Shown here: piece by piece, positions 1 through 6,721 of the stretch
Position numbering within the stretch: the stretch's first letter is position 1
Layout: each line of letters begins with the position of its first letter
NCBI GenBank assembly: GCA_003176075.1
Contig: PSRN01000316.1
Span: forward strand, 1 to 7,952
DNA from: Bdellovibrio sp.
GTDB lineage: Bacteria; Bdellovibrionota; Bdellovibrionia; Bdellovibrionales; Bdellovibrionaceae
Direction: 5' to 3'
DNA: 7,952 nt
Notes under the pieces: model-generated
What the model was told of the DNA's origin: nothing
The model's database searches: none
The model's input: only the letters and a program-made list of their open reading frames with translations
Translations under genes and position numbers: made by a program

Positions 1-37
1 CATAAAGGGGTCAGCCGAGCTTGGATCTACCTCGAAG

Positions 38-544
38 TCAACATCGGGAAAAACTTATTTGATGGAGTACTAGTTTCATCCGGTTGTAAACGTAGTTATC
101 AATGGAGGTCCCTGAGGTCGTCAGCGATGAGCCACCGGCTCCGTAGGAGCACATGGCCCCGGTGAAGGTTGTTGCTGCGGACATATGCCCGGCTGTCGCA
201 TTCAACTGGGCGTCCACCCGATTCAGACCACGAAAGATAATCATCTGTGACTGGTAGGGGATATAAGGCGCCAACGCCGAATTGGGAAAATTCAAGGTGA
301 ACGCAGCCCCCGCCTCCGCGCCAACGCCAGACGCCGACCCGCTCGAGGTAATCCCTTGCGGATAAAAATAGCATTGGTTGACTTGAAATGCCTCATAGAT
401 ACAAATAAGCCTTAGTGGAGCCACGGCTGGCGCCGCTTCGGTGATTCGAGTGCGAAGCAGGTTGACGGCTGGAGTATAGGCCATCGCCTTCCCCATAGTT
501 TTTAAAAAAGTTCTCCGCGATACGGCTGATTTGCTTAATTTCAT
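38..544 (-). CDS. DUF1552 family Tat-exported protein, frame broken near the window edge
   Basis: The function of the family is unknown. DUF1552 proteins are exported proteins of about 400-450 residues, usually encoded beside DUF1592-type cytochrome-like proteins. Residues 9-15 (SRRTFLK) are a clear twin-arginine motif followed by a moderately hydrophobic stretch, so Tat export is likely. Family-like features follow: LAPYIPYQSQMIIFRGLNR around 91-109, GH at 119-120, and a TSIDN box at 146-150, which matches the SIDQ-type motif. The frame stops after 168 residues, less than half the usual length. The last 11 residues (from about 158) do not look like the family. Past the stop, an open frame (VDFEVDPSSADPFM) runs to base 1, so the gene probably continues beyond the window. 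The ATG overlaps the upstream gene's stop as TAATG, and AGAGG lies about 8 bases upstream, which supports this start. The family call is firm; whether the gene is intact is uncertain. Confidence 0.8.
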   Translation of the reverse strand: MKLSKSAVSRRTFLKTMGKAMAYTPAVNLLRTRITEAAPAVAPLRLICIYEAFQVNQCYFYPQGITSSGSASGVGAEAGAAFTLNFPNSALAPYIPYQSQMIIFRGLNRVDAQLNATAGHMSAATTFTGAMCSYGAGGSSLTTSGTSIDNYVYNRMKLVLHQISFSRC

Positions 545-2337
545 TAGCGTGACCTCTGCACAAAATGAGTCGATTGAACGTAGTTTAAGAACCCACTCAC
601 CACGTTGCCCCCTGAAGCCTGAAAATTTTGTTGTAGCGACATCACTTGACAGTCATTGTTCGCCACATCCGATCGGCCGTTGACGAAAACCATGATCTGC
701 CTGGCGAAACAATTGGGCACGTTGGGGTCGTTCATAAGAACTCCAACCAACCCATTAAAATCGTTGAAACTTGATTCCGTGGGATTCTGCACATCTAAAA
801 TTGTGCCTGTCGAAGGATCGAGACTTGTCGGCTCTGACAAAAAGCCCGAGGCATCGACGGTGCCGCCGTTTTGCGTCGTTTGATATCTTCCAAAGACATC
901 GAAGTTTTCCAAGCCATACCCTGTGGGCATAAAAAACTGATGGCAGCGGTAGCACGTCGTCCCCTGGGGGACCAACTGCGTGACCTCCTGCCGGGTTGTT
1001 TCACCGGGTGAAAGCGGTGGTGGAACGGGTGGCGTAAAGCCGCCAAGGCCCACGGCCGCAAATGAAGGTAAGGTTTGGCAAAGCAGTTTCTGACGAATGA
1101 CGACGCCCCGGTGGAAAAGCGGCACTCCCGAGCCGTTTGACGTCGCAAGAAAGCTTCCTTGACTTAGAATTCCGTTTCGCTGGTTCCCCGTTGAAATCTT
1201 GTAGAAGGTCCCTGTATCTGTCGAGCTGCCTGGCGTGAGTCCGTAATAATTTGCAAGCTCCGTGTTGGCATAAGTGAAGTTGCTTGAAAGCAGACTATTC
1301 AAAGTTCCGCCGCCAGAAAAAAGATTCTCGCCAATAAAGGTCTGGGTCTCGGTTTGCATCTCGCTTGCAATACCCGGAGTGAGGGGCCCATTCGCGGAGC
1401 CATATTCAGTGATCCGGTCGGATCCAAGCCACTGCATGACAAAAGACTCCAACTGCATATTCCCACCCGCGCCGGCAATGAGTCTCTGAGCCTGCGTCGC
1501 TAACTGGGCCGGCGTCGCCAGCTGATTTCCGTCAGCTGCGGCCATCAAGGTCGAATCGGGCGTGGAGCCGGTGAGCGCATAGGAAATGGCAGAAGCGATC
1601 TCGTATTGAGTCATCGTCGGGGTGGTGGAGGTGGTATCGTTAGGATCGCCAAGCTCCGTCCGGTACAAAAAGTTGGGATCTTGGATAAAGGCCGAGAGCA
1701 ATGTTTGCACCCCGGACAGAGCTGGATCGACCCCGCTGTCAGGATTTTGAAATCCAGCCGTGTAAACGCCTGTCATGTCGGTAATTTCCGCCGCCGTTAA
1801 AGGCCTTCGGAAAAGTTGTTTTCCAAGTGTCGAGATGAACGAGCCAATTTTGGAGGTCACGCAGGTATCGAACGCCGATGTTCCGGATTGCATTCCGGCG
1901 CAGTTCGCGGCCGCAACCTTCAATTGGGCCTGGGCCTGATTTGTCGCGATGGTTTCAGCAGCTTGTTGCACGAGCCCGATCAAATTCGCATCGACACTAA
2001 CGCCGGTTTCATTGTCAACAAAGCCATTGGTCCGCGTTTCTGGTGCAAAAAGGCTTGTCGCCTGGTTCGATTGATCGCCTAGGACGTCTCGGATAGATTG
2101 ATCAAATCCGGATCGCGGCAAAAACCACACCCGTCTCGGAATGGTCGATGAGGTGCAGGTATTTCCACCGACCTGATTCGTGGAGCCGCCGCCACCCGTT
2201 TGATTTGAGCTGCTTGCATCGAGGACCGGCGATGAAGTTACAAAACGGGAACAGTTGTCGAATAAAATGTTGAGTGTTGAAAACACCACGAGGAAAATGG
2301 CGACCTTGAGCAGTTCTTTTTTTCTTCCCAAGTTCAT
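544..2337 (-). CDS. DUF1592/DUF1588/DUF1585 family exported cytochrome c-like protein
   Basis: This is a large exported protein of the DUF1587-DUF1595-DUF1592-DUF1588-DUF1585 architecture, whose biochemical role is unknown. Visible order in 597 residues: hydrophobic N-terminal segment (11-26), a Ser/Gly/Asn linker (36-62), a DUF1587-like block (68-110, with RSGFDQSIRDVLGD), DUF1595-like (about 160-200, LGKQLFRRPLTAAE), DUF1592-like (about 208-340, with AFIQDPNFLYRTELG), DUF1588-like (about 387-495), and DUF1585-like (about 520-592). DUF1588 contains C462-Y-R-C465-H466, a CxxCH haem c motif, followed by the characteristic MPTGYGLENFDVFGRY. Cys29 after LFDN could be a non-canonical lipobox, giving a lipoprotein. 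The start ATG is preceded by AGGTGGGGGAGC, a strong ribosome binding site. The next gene (DUF1552) overlaps its stop by one base, so the two are probably translated together. The pairing is typical of Planctomycetota, Myxococcota and Bdellovibrionota. Haem binding is inferred from the motif only. Confidence 0.9.
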   Translation of the reverse strand: MNLGRKKELLKVAIFLVVFSTLNILFDNCSRFVTSSPVLDASSSNQTGGGGSTNQVGGNTCTSSTIPRRVWFLPRSGFDQSIRDVLGDQSNQATSLFAPETRTNGFVDNETGVSVDANLIGLVQQAAETIATNQAQAQLKVAAANCAGMQSGTSAFDTCVTSKIGSFISTLGKQLFRRPLTAAEITDMTGVYTAGFQNPDSGVDPALSGVQTLLSAFIQDPNFLYRTELGDPNDTTSTTPTMTQYEIASAISYALTGSTPDSTLMAAADGNQLATPAQLATQAQRLIAGAGGNMQLESFVMQWLGSDRITEYGSANGPLTPGIASEMQTETQTFIGENLFSGGGTLNSLLSSNFTYANTELANYYGLTPGSSTDTGTFYKISTGNQRNGILSQGSFLATSNGSGVPLFHRGVVIRQKLLCQTLPSFAAVGLGGFTPPVPPPLSPGETTRQEVTQLVPQGTTCYRCHQFFMPTGYGLENFDVFGRYQTTQNGGTVDASGFLSEPTSLDPSTGTILDVQNPTESSFNDFNGLVGVLMNDPNVPNCFARQIMVFVNGRSDVANNDCQVMSLQQNFQASGGNVVSGFLNYVQSTHFVQRSR

Positions 2338-2358
2338 GCTCCCCCACCTATACCGCTT

Positions 2359-2423
2359 ATTATACTGCAGCCGACTTCTCGAACTCAGGATTTTAACAAA
2401 AGTATCTCAGTTTGATACGTCAA
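2359..2423 (-). promoter_or_regulatory. Candidate promoter region and small inverted repeat upstream of the DUF1592-family gene
   Basis: On the minus strand a perfect TATAAT (2364-2359) lies 21 bases before the ATG of the downstream gene, but no good -35 box is found 16-18 bases upstream of it. Farther upstream is TTGACG (2423-2418), a good -35 hexamer whose matching -10 would be weak (TTTGTT, or TTAAAA at longer spacing). An inverted repeat GTATC-7 nt-GATAC (2402-2418) sits directly beside TTGACG, where a repressor or activator could bind. The exact promoter is not decided by the sequence, but this short AT-rich stretch is the only plausible place for one before the two-gene unit. Confidence 0.35.
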
Positions 2424-2530
2424 CCCCTGGCCCAGTCTCGTTCCTAAGCGGCACTCCAATTGCAAAAATCTTGTTTTGCGAATTCAACTTCAAATATTTG
2501 TTGGCTTTTTGGGGGTCGAATTGTGAGCCG

Positions 2531-3673
2531 CTAGCTCGTTCGCAAAATCTCGATAAGCTCCGAACGTTTGATCTTGCCGAGGGCGCTTCGCGGCAGTTCA
2601 TGGCAGAAGCGAATGTCATCGAGTCTTTCGGGAGGAAACGCTTCCTTATTCCAGCGGGCCAGCAGCCCGTTGGCGCTCAACCGATCCATGGAGCCCTCCA
2701 CCACCACCATCAATCGGCTGCCGTTGCGCAAATCAGGAATCGCCACCACGACCAAGCGACCTGGCGGGCAATGAAACCACCTGGTCAAGCGCCGTTCGAG
2801 GTCGGCGATATGAACCGCCTCCCCTAAAATCTTCACGTGATCCTGGGTGCGCCCCAAGGGGCGAAGACATCGATCGTTGAGCTCGACAAAATCCTCCGTT
2901 TGATACCACTGGTCGGGGGTGAGCCGGTGAAATCGGGCTCGCTTGTCGTCGGCGTACTCCCAATATCCTGTCATCAAAGCGGGCGAGCGGACCAGGAGAA
3001 TGCCGTCGGCGTTTGTTCGGGCCTCGACATGCGGAAGGATTTGCAGTTCTTCCGGCGCGGCATCGCCTTCGAGCGAAATCAGGGGAGCCGTGGCCATCTG
3101 CGAACAAAGTTCGGTCATGCCAAAACTGGGAAGGATGGGCCACCCCAGTTCGCGAGCGGATAAATACATTTCCGGGTCGAGAGTTCCACCACCGACAATC
3201 ACGGCCCGTAAAGGGCAAGGAGCCGGTTGATGCAGCCGCAGCAAATCGAAGAGCTGCGTCGGCACAAGGCTCAAGATGGTGACCCGGTGGGAATTCAACC
3301 ACCGGTAGGCCAGGTCACCTTTCCACTCACCCACATATTCCGTGATTTGCGACCGGGACAGATAGGCGCGGGCCCAAATGGACAAGCCACCCACATGGAA
3401 GTCGGGCAGGCAAACACCCCACCGATCGGCGGAGCGGACTTGCAGGTGATCATTCACAGCGGCGGCGGAAGCCATGAACGCGCCCTTGGACAGGCCGATG
3501 AGTTTGCGTGAGCGGGTTCCTGAACTACGAAGCCAAATGTGCGCGCGCCATCGGGAGGACTTCTCAAACAAGTTCAGGTCCCTGGCTTTCTCTTCGTCTG
3601 GAAGTCGCGGGTTGAGAAAAACGTGACTCTCTTCGTTTCGCCAAAGACCGAGCTTTTCTTTCGCAGTCTGCAT
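2531..3673 (-). CDS. menE: o-Succinylbenzoate-CoA ligase, short divergent form
   Basis: MenE activates o-succinylbenzoate with ATP and CoA to give OSB-CoA, the substrate of MenB, in the cytoplasm. The protein belongs to the acyl-adenylate-forming family. Visible motifs in 380 residues: a degenerate P-loop SSGTRSRKLIGLSK (50-63), DFHVGGLS (91-98), GGGTLDP (161-167), SFGMTELCSQ (183-192, the typical MenE GMTE-CSQ box), WYQTEDF (256-262), LGRTQDHVKILGE (273-285), and PRSALGKIKR (361-370) with the expected catalytic lysine K367. It lacks much of the usual N-terminal region, since typical MenE has roughly 450-490 residues. The start at 3673 is chosen because AAAGGAGGG lies 4 bases upstream; the frame is open a further 88 codons upstream but only as a shadow of menC. 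It follows menC by 49 bases. Context with menB, menA and menC makes the assignment solid, although the P-loop and the E260 substitution in the TGD motif are unusual. Confidence 0.88.
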   Translation of the reverse strand: MQTAKEKLGLWRNEESHVFLNPRLPDEEKARDLNLFEKSSRWRAHIWLRSSGTRSRKLIGLSKGAFMASAAAVNDHLQVRSADRWGVCLPDFHVGGLSIWARAYLSRSQITEYVGEWKGDLAYRWLNSHRVTILSLVPTQLFDLLRLHQPAPCPLRAVIVGGGTLDPEMYLSARELGWPILPSFGMTELCSQMATAPLISLEGDAAPEELQILPHVEARTNADGILLVRSPALMTGYWEYADDKRARFHRLTPDQWYQTEDFVELNDRCLRPLGRTQDHVKILGEAVHIADLERRLTRWFHCPPGRLVVVAIPDLRNGSRLMVVVEGSMDRLSANGLLARWNKEAFPPERLDDIRFCHELPRSALGKIKRSELIEILRTS

Positions 3674-3722
3674 TGTCCCTCCTTTGGGCCTTAGTGGCTC
3701 AGGAATTTGCCGGATGAACCAC

Positions 3723-4772
3723 TTAGGATTTGGGCACGGCCAGTTCAACCCACTGGCACTTCCCCAAGGCTTCGTCAAAGCCCACGCCATACCCTGGAGT
3801 TTCTGAAATATAGGGCCCCTGGCGTGGCAGAAGTTTGGCAAACTCATTGGCCTGATACGCGAGATGGGTAAAGCAGCCACAATCCAAAAGTTTGTTCGGA
3901 AAAGTTTTTTTGGCTTCGCCGGCGACCGCCGCCGCATGCATGATGCCGACCGGGTGATCGAGGCTGCTGGTGATGACCATGCGCAGGCCGTGGCGGTTCA
4001 TCAACTCGATGGCGGAAGGAACGTCCTGGCGTGCCGGCTTGATGATGATCACTTTAAAGGGCGCCTCGACCACGAATCTTTCCCAATTCACGCTCCGCCA
4101 TTCCCAATCGAGGGCCAGCGGCACCAGGCGATTGATCTCGCGCCAATCCACGGGATCGAAGGGAAAGGGGTCCTCGATGTACTCAATAAAAGGTTTGATC
4201 GCCGGTTGGAAGCGCTCCAGAAATTTTTGCACGCCGTCGAAAGTTCCCTTCGAGTTGAAATCGAGCCGAACAGTAAAACCCAGCATTCGAATCAAACGAT
4301 CAATCAGCGCAAATTCCTTATCCGGATCGTTTCCGACTTTCACCTTGGCGCTCGTAAAGCCGACCCGTTTGGCATCCCCCAAAAGATCCTCATTGAAAGA
4401 CGCGACGTCCAGAATCAATAACGAGTTTTTAACCCTCGGCAATTTTCGCAAGAGATGTCGTTTTTCTTTTCTCGCGACCCCGTCCCGGCGCGCCAGCCAG
4501 AAGCTCTGCTCAAGCAGAGGGGAGAGTCTGCCTTTGGCCAATTGGTGAAGCTCTTCGGTCACACCCCGATCGCCGTATTCAGGCCAGGGAAAACAATCCG
4601 AATAACCCAAACACCCGTCCGCCCACAAGATGCGAAGCAAGGCCCCTTCCCGGTTGCGGTTGTCTTCCTTGACTTGGTCTGCGGAGGTGCCGAGGGCACC
4701 GACTTGGGACCGGCGGGGCGGGGATTTGCCGGCTTGAGGTTTCAGCGTGTAAAGAGAATACCAGATCTTCAT
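3723..4772 (-). CDS. menC: o-Succinylbenzoate synthase
   Basis: MenC is the enolase-superfamily enzyme that dehydrates SHCHC to o-succinylbenzoate in menaquinone synthesis. The 349-residue product keeps the expected catalytic set: the KxK lysines in SAKVKVG (K143, K145), the three metal ligands D171 (RLDFNS), E200 (YIEDPFP) and D222 (LALDW), and the second catalytic lysine K245 (IIIKPARQD). A C-terminal SSLDHPVGIMHAAAVA (269-284) corresponds to the barrel segment with the SS motif near the active site. The residues after D222 (WEWRSVNW) differ from the more usual Glu-Ser form. I chose the ATG at 4772 because its A is the last base of the menA TGA stop (TGATG), suggesting coupled translation. 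A second ATG three codons upstream (4781) is possible. The frame is open farther upstream to 5009 but there it overlaps menA, so that extension is rejected. Confidence 0.92.
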   Translation of the reverse strand: MKIWYSLYTLKPQAGKSPPRRSQVGALGTSADQVKEDNRNREGALLRILWADGCLGYSDCFPWPEYGDRGVTEELHQLAKGRLSPLLEQSFWLARRDGVARKEKRHLLRKLPRVKNSLLILDVASFNEDLLGDAKRVGFTSAKVKVGNDPDKEFALIDRLIRMLGFTVRLDFNSKGTFDGVQKFLERFQPAIKPFIEYIEDPFPFDPVDWREINRLVPLALDWEWRSVNWERFVVEAPFKVIIIKPARQDVPSAIELMNRHGLRMVITSSLDHPVGIMHAAAVAGEAKKTFPNKLLDCGCFTHLAYQANEFAKLLPRQGPYISETPGYGVGFDEALGKCQWVELAVPKS

Positions 4773-5752
4773 CACCGACATAGCACCAACCCGACCGTCG
4801 TCAGAACGCCGAATGCAAAATGAAGGACGGCCGCCCTCGCCAAAAGTTGATTGTACGCCGGGCCGGGCTCGAGCGTAAAGATCTTCCAGCCAAGTCCAGC
4901 GGCCCATGGCAATGTGATCAGCCCCAGCGCGGCCGCCCATCCCGCGCCCCGCTCCAGCCAGTAGAGGTTCAGCGAAAAGGGAACCAATAAGAGAAACAAG
5001 ATTTCGCATCTGCCAAAGGGCTTGCCGAAACGAACCGCCACGGTCTTCTTGCCGGCCCTTCGATCGCCTTCATAGTCACGCAAGTTGTTGATGGCGATCA
5101 AAACGGCACAGTGTAGCCCGATCTGCGATCCGAGAATGACTGAGGCGAATGACCAGACGCCTGTCATCAGCCAATTCAAACCCATGACCGCGACGAGGCC
5201 GAAAAAGAGAACGACAAAGAGATCGCCCAGACCTTGATAAGCCAACGGGAAGGGTCCGGCGGTGTACGAATAACCCGCCAGCAGTGAGGCGATGCCAATC
5301 AAAAGAATGGGCCATCCGCCGATCCAGACAAGCGGAAGGCCGGCCAGAACCGCGCCCAAGAAAAAGGCCACCGCCGCGCGCTGGACAGCCTGACTTGAAA
5401 CCAAGCCCGCCTGGGTGACGCGCAGGGGGCCGATCCTTTCTTTGGTGTCGGCTCCCTTTTTAAAGTCTTCGACATCATTGATCAGGTTGGTGGCGATTTG
5501 TATGAACAAAGAAGCCACGAGGGCCAGAGCGGGCACGGCCCAGCGAAGCGAAACATTTTCATAAGAAATATTTTGCAAAGAAGCCTGTTCATAAATCGAT
5601 AGACCGGTGGCGCCGATGATGGGTACGACGGCCGCCGTGAGCGTTTTAGGACGAAGGGCTTGCCACCAGATTCTTAGGGCCCTTAGACGCGCTCTGAGCG
5701 TCGTGACCTTCAGCGGGTGTGAAATCGATAGGGGGACTGAAACCTCTCTCAC
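4772..5752 (-). CDS. menA: 1,4-Dihydroxy-2-naphthoate polyprenyltransferase
   Basis: MenA is the UbiA-superfamily membrane enzyme that joins the polyprenyl chain to DHNA, giving demethylmenaquinone. The 326-residue protein has the MenA entry signature WWQALRPKTLTAAVVPIIGA (29-48). It also has two Mg-prenyl diphosphate Asp motifs: N89-L-I-N-D93-V-E-D96 and N222-N-L-R-D226-Y-E-G-D230, the latter followed by RRAGKKTVAVRFG. About eight to nine hydrophobic segments are visible (for example near 38-55, 72-92, 124-145, 147-165, 173-195, 201-221, 250-265, 271-290, 303-323), as expected for the family. The start is a GTG 13 bases after the menB stop with no clear Shine-Dalgarno. No ATG, and no convincing alternative start, precedes the conserved region, so the GTG is accepted with some doubt. 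It overlaps menC by one base. Confidence 0.93.
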   Translation of the reverse strand: MREVSVPLSISHPLKVTTLRARLRALRIWWQALRPKTLTAAVVPIIGATGLSIYEQASLQNISYENVSLRWAVPALALVASLFIQIATNLINDVEDFKKGADTKERIGPLRVTQAGLVSSQAVQRAAVAFFLGAVLAGLPLVWIGGWPILLIGIASLLAGYSYTAGPFPLAYQGLGDLFVVLFFGLVAVMGLNWLMTGVWSFASVILGSQIGLHCAVLIAINNLRDYEGDRRAGKKTVAVRFGKPFGRCEILFLLLVPFSLNLYWLERGAGWAAALGLITLPWAAGLGWKIFTLEPGPAYNQLLARAAVLHFAFGVLTTVGLVLCR

Positions 5753-5765
5753 TTGCTAAACCATC

Positions 5766-6611
5766 TCAGGGCAGGCGCGGGAAAGAGCTAAAATCAGGCG
5801 ATCGCTTTTCGATGTAAGCGTTTCGGCCCTCACGCGCTTCCTCGCTCATGTAATAAAGTAGCGTTGCGTTCCCGGCGAGGTCCAACAATCCCATTTGCCC
5901 GTCGCAGTCGGCGTTCAAGCAAGACTTCAGACAGCGAAGCGCCATCGGTGAGTGGAGCAACATATCCCGGCACCATTTCACCGTTTCAACTTCGAGATCC
6001 TTCAGTGGAACCACCGCATTGACGAGTCCCATCGCCAGGGCCGCCGGGGCGTCGTACTGGCGGCAGAGAAACCAAATCTCGCGCGCCTTCTTTTGCCCCA
6101 CGATGCGTGCCAGGTAACTGCTCCCCAAGCCTCCGTCAAAGGAACCGACGCGCGGCCCGGTTTGCCCGAAGCGGGCGTTGTCCGCCGCCAGCGTCAGGTC
6201 GCAAACGACATGAAGCACGTGACCCCCACCGATGGCGTATCCGGCGACCATCGCCACCACCGGCTTGGAAAGTTGTCGAATTTGCTTTTGCACGTCTAAA
6301 ATATTGAGTCGTGGCACCCCGTCGTCGCCAATGTAGCCGGCGCTGCCGCGGACTTTTTGATCCCCGCCGGAACAAAAGGCCTCGTGGCCTTCGCCGGTCA
6401 GAATCACGACGCCGATGGACTGGTCTTCCCGGCAGTGGCGAAGAGCCTCTTGCATTTCAAAAACCGTTTGCGGACGAAAGGCATTGCGGACGTGCGGACG
6501 GTTGATGGTGATCTTAGCGATGCCGTCGGGTGACCTTTCAAACTTCAAGTCTTCAAAGGTCTTAATCACATTCCAGTCGGCCCCAGGGACAATGGGATTC
6601 GAAGTGCTCAT
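5766..6611 (-). CDS. menB: 1,4-Dihydroxy-2-naphthoyl-CoA synthase
   Basis: MenB is a crotonase-fold enzyme that cyclises OSB-CoA to DHNA-CoA by an intramolecular Claisen condensation. The 281 residues align closely with the E. coli type. They include FRPQTV (45-50), SGGDQKVRG (81-89) then GYIGDDG (92-98), GGGHVLHVVCDLTLA (128-142), and FGQTGPRVGSFDGG (148-161). REIWFLCRQYDA (177-188), SPMALRCLKSCLNADCDGQ (221-239), Y254 in the conserved Tyr position, and the terminal EGRNAYIEKRSPDFSSFPRLP follow. Q150, G152 and W180 correspond to E. coli Q154, G156 and W184, which form the bicarbonate site of type I enzymes. A bicarbonate-dependent mechanism is therefore expected, in contrast to type II enzymes with Asp at the Gly position. 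The ATG has AAGGAG 7 bases upstream. It is the first gene of the men run (menB-menA-menC-menE). Confidence 0.97.
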   Translation of the reverse strand: MSTSNPIVPGADWNVIKTFEDLKFERSPDGIAKITINRPHVRNAFRPQTVFEMQEALRHCREDQSIGVVILTGEGHEAFCSGGDQKVRGSAGYIGDDGVPRLNILDVQKQIRQLSKPVVAMVAGYAIGGGHVLHVVCDLTLAADNARFGQTGPRVGSFDGGLGSSYLARIVGQKKAREIWFLCRQYDAPAALAMGLVNAVVPLKDLEVETVKWCRDMLLHSPMALRCLKSCLNADCDGQMGLLDLAGNATLLYYMSEEAREGRNAYIEKRSPDFSSFPRLP

Positions 6612-6636
6612 TGAGAGGCTCCTTTAAAAGCCTTCA

Positions 6637-6665
6637 TTTCTAGCAAAGAAATCCTGGTAAACTAA
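6637..6665 (-). promoter_or_regulatory. Weak candidate promoter for the men genes
   Basis: In the 110-base gap between fliW and menB, the minus strand carries TTAGTT (6665-6660), 17 bases, then TAGAAA (6642-6637). Each hexamer matches the sigma-70 consensus poorly, but the spacing is right and the position, 26 bases before the menB ATG, is plausible. No convincing terminator separates fliW from menB, so read-through from fliW cannot be excluded. Confidence 0.2.
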
Positions 6666-6721
6666 GGCGTGTTTTAGATTTGGCTAACCGCATTCAATCA
6701 GCCGCGGCCACAGCATGAATT

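Noticed and set aside
5..12. AGGGGTC near the left edge, the same heptamer as the palindrome ends
   Set aside because: Seven bases recur by chance, and the following bases do not match either arm, so it does not support a second copy of the element.
2255..2827. 190-residue plus-strand open frame
   Set aside because: It spans the menE 3' end, the intergenic region and the start of the DUF1592-family gene on the opposite strand; no protein features.
3674..3937. Upstream in-frame extension of menE by 88 codons
   Set aside because: It overlaps the conserved 3' end of menC, and a strong ribosome binding site precedes the internal ATG at 3673.
4773..5009. Upstream in-frame extension of menC
   Set aside because: It lies inside the well-conserved C-terminal part of menA and has no similarity to MenC.
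6660..6712. GGCTGA/TTAGCC stem after fliW as a terminator
   Set aside because: The stem is short with a G-T pair, has a 10-base loop, and no T tract follows.
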